A stretch of 34,291 nucleotides of DNA from positions 1-34,291 of the forward strand of contig CAMCYE010000026.1 of assembly GCA_945883805.1 (NCBI GenBank), given 5' to 3'. The DNA is from Victivallis vadensis. Lineage in GTDB: Bacteria > Verrucomicrobiota > Lentisphaeria > Victivallales > GWF2-50-93. The stretch's first letter is position 1. Each line of letters starts with the position of its first letter. Of the stretch, positions 23,197 to 30,516 are shown in pieces. Under the pieces are notes generated by a model that made no database searches, was not told the DNA's origin, and saw only the letters and a list, made by a program, of their open reading frames with translations. Position numbers and translations under genes: made by a program.

Positions 23197-23937
23197 ATGA
23201 GCAAAAAAAAGAGTGTTTTAAACGTTGCGGAAAGAACTGAGTCCGGCTCGAATGCGTCCAGAAAAGCCCGCCTTCTGGGGAGAATCCCCGGAGTAATCTA
23301 CGGCCATGGAACTAAATCCAAGTCTTTCCTTGTTCCGGAAGGCGAATGGCTGAAACTTGTCAAGCACGGAAAAATCCATCTTGTTGAGCTCAAGCCTGAA
23401 AGCGGAGATGTCCTGAACGCCATCGTAAAAGAAGTTCAGTTCGATTATCTGAGCGGCAAAACCATTCACATAGATTTCCTGGAAGTCAAAATGGACGAAC
23501 TCATCACCACATCCGTTGACGTCATAGGACACGGAACACCTGTCGGAATCATCCAGGGAGGTGTGCTTGAACAGATACTGCATAAGATTGATGTCAGATG
23601 TCTTCCCAAAGACATTCCTGAAATTATCGATATTGAAATCACAGGAATAGAGCTTGAAAAGGCCATTTGCGTAAAAGACATCAAGCTGCCTGAAGGCGTT
23701 ACAGCGGCAAATCCTCCTGACAACGTGGTATTCCATGTCATCAAGCTGCGCATAGAAGAGGAAGCCACCGCAACTGCCGCCGAAGGTGCCGCCGCCGCAG
23801 GAGCTGAAGGTGCTGTTGAGCCTGAACTTGTCGGAACCAAGGGCAAGAAGCTTGAAGAAGGCGAAGAGGCTGAAGCAGCCACCAAGGGTAAAGATTCAAA
23901 AGACAAGGGAAAAGAGTCGAAAGAGAAGAAGAAATAG
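23197..23937 (+). CDS. rplY: 50S ribosomal protein L25, Ctc-type with C-terminal extension
   Basis: Binds 5S rRNA in the large subunit. Residues 1-95 are the 5S-binding L25 domain (ERTESGSNASRKARLLGRIPGVIYGHG) and 96-190 the TL5/Ctc beta domain (VDVIGHGTPVGIIQGGVLEQ ... PDNVVFHVI). The last 55 residues are an Ala/Glu/Lys-rich tail ending in a GKDSKDKGKESKEKKK run, which is longer and more charged than usual and probably disordered. AAAGGGG precedes ATG 23197 at a distance of about 14 nt. Sits between prs and pth, its classic place. Confidence 0.95.
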   Translation: MSKKKSVLNVAERTESGSNASRKARLLGRIPGVIYGHGTKSKSFLVPEGEWLKLVKHGKIHLVELKPESGDVLNAIVKEVQFDYLSGKTIHIDFLEVKMDELITTSVDVIGHGTPVGIIQGGVLEQILHKIDVRCLPKDIPEIIDIEITGIELEKAICVKDIKLPEGVTAANPPDNVVFHVIKLRIEEEATATAAEGAAAAGAEGAVEPELVGTKGKKLEEGEEAEAATKGKDSKDKGKESKEKKK

Positions 23938-23960
23938 TCCCTTTTCAATAGTAATATCAT

Positions 23961-24593
23961 ATGGTTTCCGGAGAAGAACAGAGATTTCATCTTGTTGCAG
24001 GGCTTGGAAATCCCGGAAGGGAATATTCCAACACCCGTCATAATGCCGGCTTTATGGCCGTGGATGCGTTGGCGGGAATCATGTCTGGAAAATCCGAGGA
24101 GAAGGAAATCCACGGAGGACTTTTAAGACAGATCAGATGCAGAGGCGGAATCATCAGTCTTGTAAAACCTGTCACATATATGAATCTGAGCGGGATGACG
24201 GTGTCGTCATTCATGCGGAAAAAGGGGATTGACGCAAAAGGGCTTCTCCTTGTGTATGATGATATGGATATAGCTCTCGGCAGGATAAGGTTCTGCATTG
24301 GTGGCGGGACCGCCGGCCACAAAGGGGTGGATTCGGTGATAAAAGAGCTGGGAACTGCGGATTTCGCAAGACTCAGGATCGGGATAGGCAGGAAAAACGA
24401 CAATCCGGACAAGTCCGGCTACGTCCTGTCCGAATTCAACAAGTGTGAAAAGGAATTGTTTTCAAAAGTAATTGATATGGCGGCAGAAGCGGTTAAATTG
24501 TCGTTTTACCGTGGCCTTCAAAAGGCGATGAATGAATACAACGGACGCTTTCTCGGAGAAAGTGCCGATGATAATAAAACAAACATTGTATAG
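23961..24593 (+). CDS. pth: Peptidyl-tRNA hydrolase
   Basis: Cleaves peptidyl-tRNA released by stalled ribosomes. The Pth signature VAGLGNPGREYSNTRHNAGF (12-31) carries the catalytic H27; the substrate segments KPVTYMNLSG, VYDDMDIALGRIRF and GGTAGHKGVDSVIKELG follow. Length 210 aa is slightly over the usual 190. About nine residues precede the conserved start; the ribosome-binding site ahead of ATG 23961 is not obvious, so the exact start is open. It lies 23 nt after rplY and 26 nt before rpsF. Confidence 0.96.
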   Translation: MVSGEEQRFHLVAGLGNPGREYSNTRHNAGFMAVDALAGIMSGKSEEKEIHGGLLRQIRCRGGIISLVKPVTYMNLSGMTVSSFMRKKGIDAKGLLLVYDDMDIALGRIRFCIGGGTAGHKGVDSVIKELGTADFARLRIGIGRKNDNPDKSGYVLSEFNKCEKELFSKVIDMAAEAVKLSFYRGLQKAMNEYNGRFLGESADDNKTNIV

Positions 24594-24619
24594 GAAAATT
24601 TTAACGGAGGTCTGTAGAT

Positions 24620-24973
24620 TTGAAAAAGTACGAATCAATTTTTATTCTTGATGAACGCCAGGTGGAAGATCAGGGAAAGTCATTTTCCGAAGAAATGGCT
24701 GAACTTATTAAAAGCCTCGGCGGCGCCATAGACGAGACTATTGCCATGGGAAGACGGCAGTTCGCCAGGAAAATAGGAAAAAAGAAAAGCGGGATATATT
24801 ATGATTTTGTCTTCGAAATGGAAGAGGACAAGGTCGGCTCCGTCAAGGATAAGTACCGTCTCGACCAAAGAGTGCTCAGAATGCAGACTTTCATTTATGA
24901 TGAAAGGGCAAAAACAGCGGCGGCCGTAAGTAAAAAACTGGCCGCAGCCGAAGCTGAAGAACTTAAATATTAA
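24620..24973 (+). CDS. rpsF: 30S ribosomal protein S6
   Basis: S6 binds S18 and the central domain of 16S rRNA. The product shows the expected MKKYESIFILD start, GGAIDETIAMGRRQFARKIGKKKSGIYYDFVFE core and RLDQRVLRMQTFIYDE. At 117 aa it includes a short Ala-rich helix at the end. The start codon is TTG with a perfect GGAGG (24606-24610) 9 nt ahead. First of the conserved rpsF-ssb-rpsR-rplI block. Confidence 0.96.
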   Translation: MKKYESIFILDERQVEDQGKSFSEEMAELIKSLGGAIDETIAMGRRQFARKIGKKKSGIYYDFVFEMEEDKVGSVKDKYRLDQRVLRMQTFIYDERAKTAAAVSKKLAAAEAEELKY

Positions 24974-24992
24974 TAAATAATCCGGACTTGAA

Positions 24993-25550
24993 ATGGCAAA
25001 TTTAAATAAAGTTCTCCTGATCGGAAACCTTACTAGGGATCCAGAACTGAGATACACCCCGCAGGGCTCGGCCATATGCGACCTTGGTCTTGCAATCAAC
25101 AGGCAGTACACCACTAATGACGGTGCCAAAAAGGAAGAAGTATGCTTTGTTGACATAACCGCCTGGGGGCGTCAGGCCGAGACTTGCAACCGCTTCGTAA
25201 AAAAAGGGTCTCAGATCTTTGTGGAAGGCAGGTTAAAGCTGGATTCGTGGCAGGACAAGGAAACCGGAAAAAACAGAAGCAAGCTCAATGTTGTAGCCGA
25301 GAGAATACAGTTTCTGAGCGGGACTGGAGCCGGGAAGCATCAGGAAGACGGGCAGGACGAGCAGCAGCCATATCAGAAACCGGCTGTTCAACCGCCACAA
25401 CAGGCGCAGAGGCAGGAATATTCAAGGCCGCAGCAGCAAGTGCAGCGGACTCCTGCTCCACCGCCACAGCCTCAGGCTCAGAATCCCCCTCCTCCGCCAG
25501 AGGAGATATTTGAAGTGGATTCAGAGCCGGACGACGATATTCCTTTTTGA
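24993..25550 (+). CDS. ssb: Single-stranded DNA-binding protein
   Basis: Coats single-stranded DNA in replication and repair. Residues 1-112 are the OB fold (NKVLLIGNLTRDPELRYTPQ, GLAINRQYTT, VDITAWGRQAETCNRFVKKG, GRLKLDSWQDKETGKNRSKL). A Gln/Pro-rich linker follows and the chain ends with the acidic tip DDDIPF, which docks partner proteins. 185 aa is normal. Its place between rpsF and rpsR is conserved in many bacteria. Confidence 0.97.
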   Translation: MANLNKVLLIGNLTRDPELRYTPQGSAICDLGLAINRQYTTNDGAKKEEVCFVDITAWGRQAETCNRFVKKGSQIFVEGRLKLDSWQDKETGKNRSKLNVVAERIQFLSGTGAGKHQEDGQDEQQPYQKPAVQPPQQAQRQEYSRPQQQVQRTPAPPPQPQAQNPPPPPEEIFEVDSEPDDDIPF

Positions 25551-25592
25551 AATTTAACATAAACATAAAAAATAATCAGGGAGATTCATAAA

Positions 25593-25838
25593 ATGCCAGG
25601 AAGAACAGCAAGTCCGACCAAGATGAGAAGGAAACCCAGAGTCAACATCAGGAAAACCTGCCGTCTCTGCGAAAACAATATAAACTTTGTCGACTTCAAG
25701 GATTCCGAACTGCTTCGCAAGTACCAAACCGAAAAAGGAAAGATTCTTGCAAGAAGAATCACCGGCAACTGCGGCATCCACCAGAAACTTTTCGCGGTGG
25801 CGATCAAAAAAGCTAGGACACTTGCCCTTGTGATGTAG
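25593..25838 (+). CDS. rpsR: 30S ribosomal protein S18
   Basis: Small-subunit protein that pairs with S6. The segment RKTCRLCENNINFVDFKDSELLRKYQTEKGKILARRITGNCG is typical, and the CxxC plus the later GNC make this the cysteine-containing (possible zinc-binding) form. 81 aa. AGGGAG about 9 nt ahead of ATG 25593 supports the start. Confidence 0.96.
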   Translation: MPGRTASPTKMRRKPRVNIRKTCRLCENNINFVDFKDSELLRKYQTEKGKILARRITGNCGIHQKLFAVAIKKARTLALVM

Positions 25839-25902
25839 AAATCTTATCCGCTTTTAAATCGCTGCGGATGCGTACAATAAATTAATTTTGGAGACATATG
25901 CC

Positions 25903-26352
25903 ATGAATGTAAAACTCATTCTTCTTGAAGACGTTGAAGACCTTGGAAACGCCGGGGATACTGTGAATGTAGCCTCCGGTTTTGCCAGAAACTACCTAGT
26001 CCCTAAGGGATTGGCCGTGAAAGTTTCACCTGCGGCCCTCCGCCAGGTTGAATCCAGAAAAGGAAAAATCGAAGAACATCGCAAAATGGAACTCGGGAAA
26101 GCTCAGATCGTTGCCGCGAAAATTGCGGAACTCGAACTCACCATACCCATGCAGGCCGGCGACGACAATCAGCTCTTCGGATCAGTCACTTCCCATCTTA
26201 TCGCTGAAGAAGCTGCAAAGCATGGCGTAGAATTTGAATCCAAGCGCGTGAAGCTTGAAAAACCAATCAAGGAAATAGGCAATTACAGCATTGAAATCAA
26301 ACTTCACAGCGAACTCACTGTCTCTTTAAAGTTGTGGGTCGTCAAGGCTTGA
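25903..26352 (+). CDS. rplI: 50S ribosomal protein L9
   Basis: L9 bridges domains of 23S rRNA near the L1 stalk. The N-terminal domain MNVKLILLEDVEDLGNAGDTVNVASGFARNYLVPKGLA is followed by the long connecting helix and the C-terminal domain (LFGSVTSHLIAEE, KPIKEIGNYSIEIKLH). The frame is open from TTG 25888, but ATG 25903 starts at the canonical N-terminus and has GGAG (25890-25893) 9 nt ahead; length is then 149 aa. A hairpin follows at 26386. Confidence 0.96.
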   Translation: MNVKLILLEDVEDLGNAGDTVNVASGFARNYLVPKGLAVKVSPAALRQVESRKGKIEEHRKMELGKAQIVAAKIAELELTIPMQAGDDNQLFGSVTSHLIAEEAAKHGVEFESKRVKLEKPIKEIGNYSIEIKLHSELTVSLKLWVVKA

Positions 26353-26385
26353 TTCCAACTGCATTTCAAATTGATTTATAATAGG

Positions 26386-26410
26386 GAGGCAATTTCAAAA
26401 TTGCCTCTTT
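26386..26410. terminator. Hairpin after rplI
   Basis: GAGGCAATTT (26386-26395), CA, AAATTGCCTC (26398-26407), then TTT. A perfect 10-bp stem, but with only three T, so it may attenuate rather than stop transcription into dnaB. Between it and dnaB lies a CAGTGATCAGCAATCGGTGA phrase resembling common intergenic repeats. Confidence 0.65.
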
Positions 26411-26523
26411 GATCTGATTTCAAAGAAGGTCATTTTTGCCAGTAGAGTCACCAGTGATCAGCAATCGGTGATTGGTATCTGATGGTGTGGTGCAGTTTCA
26501 AAGATAAGGAAGTGGCAAAAACA

Positions 26524-27966
26524 ATGGCAGTAAATGGCAGAGATCCGAAGGGTATTGAAAGAAAAAGGGCTGTCGTATCCCGCGAAGACAAGCCCAAGCC
26601 CAATGACCTGAACGCTGAAAAAGCGGTTATCGGCGCCATTCTGATTGACTCCCCCCTCTCAATAGACACCGCAATAGAAAAACTGGGCACCGGCCGGGTT
26701 TTCTATTCAGACGCCCACCAGAAAATATATGACATTGCCATCGAACTCCATAAGGAGAGGGTTGGAATAGACCATATTTCCATAGCAAAGGCTCTTTCCG
26801 ACAAGGGAATTCTTGAACAGATCGGAGGGGATTCCTATCTGGCAGAGATGCAAGACATGGTTCCCACCACTGCAAATCTGGAAAGCTGGTGCAAAATAGT
26901 CCATGACAGCGCCGTTCTCCGCAGGATAATAGACGCATGTTCAATAGCTTCCGAAAAATGTTTTGATTCCGAGAAGAAAGTCGACGAGATACTCGATGAA
27001 GTCGAAAGATCCGTACTCGAAGCGAGAAACCTCGGCGAAAGACAAAATGTCTTCGAAATAAAAGATCTCATCTTCGACAAGGCCATTCCCTATCTTGAAA
27101 ATCTTTCCAAAAGGGATGAAAGCGTTATTGGAATCTCTACCGGTTTCAAAGATATTGACGACAAGATAACCGGAATGAAGGCCGGTGAAATGTTTGTCAT
27201 AGCCGCAAGGCCGGCCGTAGGGAAAACATCACTTGCCTTAAGCATTATAAGAAACGTAGCCCTTCGCGCACAGACTCCGAGATCCGTTCTGTTTTTCACA
27301 ATGGAAATGACCGCCGACCAGATCGCCAGAAGAATCCTGTGCGCCGAAGCCGGAGTGTCTGAAAGGAATTTCAGGGATAAAACCCAGAGCAAGGGGGAAT
27401 GGAATAGGATAACTGGAGCAGCAAGCCTTCTCAGCAACGCAAGAATACTGATAGATCCCACTCCTGCGTTGAAAGTCATGGAAATGAGGGCAAGGGCGAG
27501 AAGATTCAAATCCCAGAAGAAAATTGACCTGATAGTGATTGACTATCTTCAGCTCATGAGGGCCGATGTCGACAAGAAAAATGACAACCGACAGCAGGAA
27601 GTTTCACTGATTTCCGCAGGAATAAAATCTCTTGCAAAAGAGCTTGAAATACCCATTCTTGTCTTGGCCCAGCTCAACCGCGCCACCGAAATGCAGAAAA
27701 GTGGAATACCGAAACTCAGCAATCTCCGGGAATCAGGATCGATCGAGCAGGACGCAGACATAGTCGGATTCATCCACAGGGATACCGAGAAACAGAAAGA
27801 TGCCAGCGAAGAGGAAAAAGTAAAAGGGCTCGATGCCGAATTTATCATTGAGAAAAACAGGAACGGTGAACCGGGAAGGATTCCCCTTTCCTTCTTTCCA
27901 TTACTTGCTTCCTTCGGTTCCAGCACCAAATCCAGATATGGGGAAGAAGACGTTCCCCAGAAATAA
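26524..27966 (+). CDS. dnaB: Replicative DNA helicase DnaB
   Basis: Ring helicase that unwinds DNA at the replication fork. The N-terminal domain (NDLNAEKAVIGAILIDSP ... VGIDHISIAKALSDKG) is followed by the RecA-like core: Walker A ARPAVGKTS (228-236), FFTMEMTADQIARRIL, Walker B LIVIDYLQLMR, LAKELEIPILVLAQLNRATE and the arginine-rich IIEKNRNGEPG. 480 aa is normal. An open frame runs from ATG 26482, but I place the start at ATG 26524, with AAGGA (26506-26510) ahead; GTG 26512 in the same frame is possible. No intein is present. Confidence 0.96.
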   Translation: MAVNGRDPKGIERKRAVVSREDKPKPNDLNAEKAVIGAILIDSPLSIDTAIEKLGTGRVFYSDAHQKIYDIAIELHKERVGIDHISIAKALSDKGILEQIGGDSYLAEMQDMVPTTANLESWCKIVHDSAVLRRIIDACSIASEKCFDSEKKVDEILDEVERSVLEARNLGERQNVFEIKDLIFDKAIPYLENLSKRDESVIGISTGFKDIDDKITGMKAGEMFVIAARPAVGKTSLALSIIRNVALRAQTPRSVLFFTMEMTADQIARRILCAEAGVSERNFRDKTQSKGEWNRITGAASLLSNARILIDPTPALKVMEMRARARRFKSQKKIDLIVIDYLQLMRADVDKKNDNRQQEVSLISAGIKSLAKELEIPILVLAQLNRATEMQKSGIPKLSNLRESGSIEQDADIVGFIHRDTEKQKDASEEEKVKGLDAEFIIEKNRNGEPGRIPLSFFPLLASFGSSTKSRYGEEDVPQK

Positions 27967-27979
27967 TCATCTCCCGTCT

Positions 27980-28007
27980 TATACTCTACACGGCTAAAAA
28001 TTTAAAC
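27980..28007. repeat. 28-bp dispersed repeat, partner of 19398-19425
   Basis: TATACTCTACACGGCT followed by AAAAATTTAAAC is the inverted copy of 19398-19425 with 26 of 28 bases the same. It lies 13 nt after the dnaB stop codon and upstream of bamA. Confidence 0.75.
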
Positions 28008-28117
28008 ATGGACGAGTAGGTTTACGGAATTATTGTCATAACTTTTTTGAAATTGGCGGGATATACAATATCTTATTGCTTTTCATTTTTATTTACCATA
28101 TGGGGTTTTAGCTTAAA

Positions 28118-30460
28118 ATGTCCATTTCCGCCAGATTAGCAATCCTATTATCTGCCTTCTTTGTCCTTTTTACGCCCAATATGATTTCCGCAGAAATCAA
28201 CGACGTGAAATTTGAGCAGAAGGGATATGCTTTCCCTGAGGAAATGCTCAAGTACAATATGCAGACCCGGAAAGGCGAAAATTTCGACCAGAAGACTCTG
28301 GACGACGATATCAAGCGCCTTTACTCCACCGGGAACTTCCTGGATGTTCAATTCGAAGCTAGCGAAACTCCCGACGGAAAAATCAATGTCGCACTTAAAA
28401 CTATCTCGAAACCAAAGGTCAAGGCTGTAATATTCAAAGGGAATAAAAAGTTCTCAGAGGAAGAGTTTAAAGACATCATAACGGTGAAAAACAACGAAGC
28501 CCTCAACGACCAGCAACTCCAGAAAACACTTTCAAATCTCAGGAAATACTACATAGACAAGGGATATAATTCAGTGTTGATTTCACATTCCACGGAGGAT
28601 GCCGGAGAAGGATATGTGAATCTTGTGATAAACATAACGGAAAACCTGAGGTTGAAGGTTAATGACATCGGGTTCACCGGCAACACCGTTTATTCCTCAT
28701 GGAAACTGAAAAACAATATTGCAACCCAGCATTCCTATCTCAGCTGGCTCCTCAACATGGGTCTCTACGACAAGAATGAAATGGCGATAGACAAGGAAAG
28801 ACTCAGGGAATTATACTGGAACCTGGGATATCTGGATTTTAAGGTCACAAGCATCGATGTCAAAGAAGATAAAGATCCTGAATATGTAAACATCACATTC
28901 AATATCGAAGAAGGGGAACCGTATAAGATTTCAGAAGTTTCAATTTCCGGGAACAAGATTTTTACAAATGACGAGATCCTTCCATCCATAAAGCTGAAAA
29001 CTGACGATATATATGACAATCGTGTGGAAAAGAAGGATATTGAGGCCATTGGCAACAAATATTATCCTCTGGGATATGCTGATTTCCAGTGTAAGGCCGT
29101 GAGAATACCGGACTTCACCGCCCATACGGTAAATGTCGAATACAGGATAGCGGAGGGAGACCCATATACCGTTCGCAACGTGTACATCTCCGGCAATCAT
29201 AACACCAAGGACAAAGTCATCCGCAGAGAACTTGCCATCCAACCTGGAGACCCCGTGGACAATAACAGGATTGAAGCCAGCAAGTCGCGACTTATCGGAA
29301 TGGATTACTTTGAAAAAGTGAACATAGTATCGGCAAGCACCGAAGACAAGGGGATGAAGGACGTTGATATTTCCGTAGAGGAAAAAGACACTGGCAAATT
29401 TTCCGTCGGGGCGGGATACTCGGATTCCAACAGTATTTCCGGAATTGTGGAGCTGTCCCAGAGCAATTTTGATCTTTTTGACCCGGGAAATTATTTCGTC
29501 GGTGGCGGACAACGGGTAAAGCTTCACGCCGAGTACGGTGTTGACCTGAGCAATTTCTACCTTTCATTCACCGAACCATGGCTCTTCGATATTCCGCTCG
29601 CACTTGACATGAAGGGATTCTACAATACGAGGAATTATGAAAAATGGGATGAGGGATATCTTGGTGGCGAGTTCAGCCTGACAAAGAACTTCTCCATTCC
29701 ATGGATACGCCTGTATGATGATTTCACCTACGCAAAACTGGGATATACCATTGAGCAGGTGAATGTCCACAATATGGATGACGACCTTTCGCAGATCTTC
29801 CAGGATGCGGAGGGGAAAAGCGTTGTCAGCAAATGGTCCCTCACTCTTGCCCGTGACACTAGGAATAATCTCATGGATCCCTCCTCAGGATATTTGGTGA
29901 GCGCTTTAGGGCAACTTAATGCGAAAGCCATGGGAGGAACTGAAAATTACTATAAATTAGAGCTGGTAGCCAGCAATTACTATCCATTTATCAATGACTG
30001 GTTCGTATTGCACACGGGAGTCAAGCTCGGACAGGTCGCCCTTATTGGCGGAGGATCAGATGGACCGGGAGGCAACCTAGCCCCCATATATGAACGTTAT
30101 TTCCTAGGTGGCGGAGATACGGTGCGCGGTTTCTCATACCGTAAAATATCTCCTGTTGACAGCAATGACGACGGATATGGAGGCGAATCAATGCTCCTTG
30201 GCAATGTCGAAGTCACTCACCCCATCTATGATTTTATCCGTGGCGCAATTTTTACCGACATAGGCCAGGTGAAGGAAAACGCATGGAGTTTCAGCATGAA
30301 CGACTTCAATATCGGTGTCGGCTACGGACTTAGGGTAAAACTGCCCTATTTCAACGCCCCCATAAAACTTGATCTCGCATATCCGATCCTGAACAACCAG
30401 CCTGGCGAAAAAAGCGAACTCCGCTTCCACTTCAATCTGGGATTCACCTGGAGCCCGTGA
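28118..30460 (+). CDS. bamA: Outer-membrane protein assembly factor BamA (Omp85)
   Basis: Inserts beta-barrel proteins into the outer membrane. The 780-aa protein starts with a signal peptide (LAILLSAFFVLFTPNMISA, cleavage near residue 25). About five POTRA domains fill residues 26-420, recognisable by recurring segments such as VKAVIFKGNKKFSEEEFKDI, INDVGFTGN-type strands (VNDIGFTGNTVYSS), ISEVSISGNKIFTNDEIL and VRNVYISGNHNTKDKVIRREL. The barrel follows from about 425, with the conserved loop-6 motif VRGF (GGGDTVRGFSYR) and a final strand FHFNLGFTWSP. The barrel ends in W-S-P rather than a plain aromatic residue. It stands alone, without skp or lpxD. No good promoter was identified in the 150 nt upstream. 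Confidence 0.96.
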   Translation: MSISARLAILLSAFFVLFTPNMISAEINDVKFEQKGYAFPEEMLKYNMQTRKGENFDQKTLDDDIKRLYSTGNFLDVQFEASETPDGKINVALKTISKPKVKAVIFKGNKKFSEEEFKDIITVKNNEALNDQQLQKTLSNLRKYYIDKGYNSVLISHSTEDAGEGYVNLVINITENLRLKVNDIGFTGNTVYSSWKLKNNIATQHSYLSWLLNMGLYDKNEMAIDKERLRELYWNLGYLDFKVTSIDVKEDKDPEYVNITFNIEEGEPYKISEVSISGNKIFTNDEILPSIKLKTDDIYDNRVEKKDIEAIGNKYYPLGYADFQCKAVRIPDFTAHTVNVEYRIAEGDPYTVRNVYISGNHNTKDKVIRRELAIQPGDPVDNNRIEASKSRLIGMDYFEKVNIVSASTEDKGMKDVDISVEEKDTGKFSVGAGYSDSNSISGIVELSQSNFDLFDPGNYFVGGGQRVKLHAEYGVDLSNFYLSFTEPWLFDIPLALDMKGFYNTRNYEKWDEGYLGGEFSLTKNFSIPWIRLYDDFTYAKLGYTIEQVNVHNMDDDLSQIFQDAEGKSVVSKWSLTLARDTRNNLMDPSSGYLVSALGQLNAKAMGGTENYYKLELVASNYYPFINDWFVLHTGVKLGQVALIGGGSDGPGGNLAPIYERYFLGGGDTVRGFSYRKISPVDSNDDGYGGESMLLGNVEVTHPIYDFIRGAIFTDIGQVKENAWSFSMNDFNIGVGYGLRVKLPYFNAPIKLDLAYPILNNQPGEKSELRFHFNLGFTWSP

Positions 30461-30462
30461 CA

Positions 30463-30514
30463 TATAGTTTTTCATTTAAATAAATTCAAAGAAGAATTTA
30501 TTAAAATGAAAAAC
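30463..30514. repeat. AT-rich palindrome, copy 2, between convergent genes
   Basis: TATAGTTTTTCATTTAAATA (30463-30482, continuing AATTC) pairs with 30494-30514 across a 6-nt loop, with one mismatch over 21 bp. It matches the element at 1541-1595 over most of its length. It fits exactly between the bamA stop (30460) and the stop of the flavoprotein gene (30517), so here it may serve as terminator for both. Confidence 0.85.
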
Positions 30515-30516
30515 AA

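Noticed and set aside
23466..24113. 215-codon frame opposite rplY and pth
   Set aside because: Serine-rich antisense shadow of two well-identified genes.
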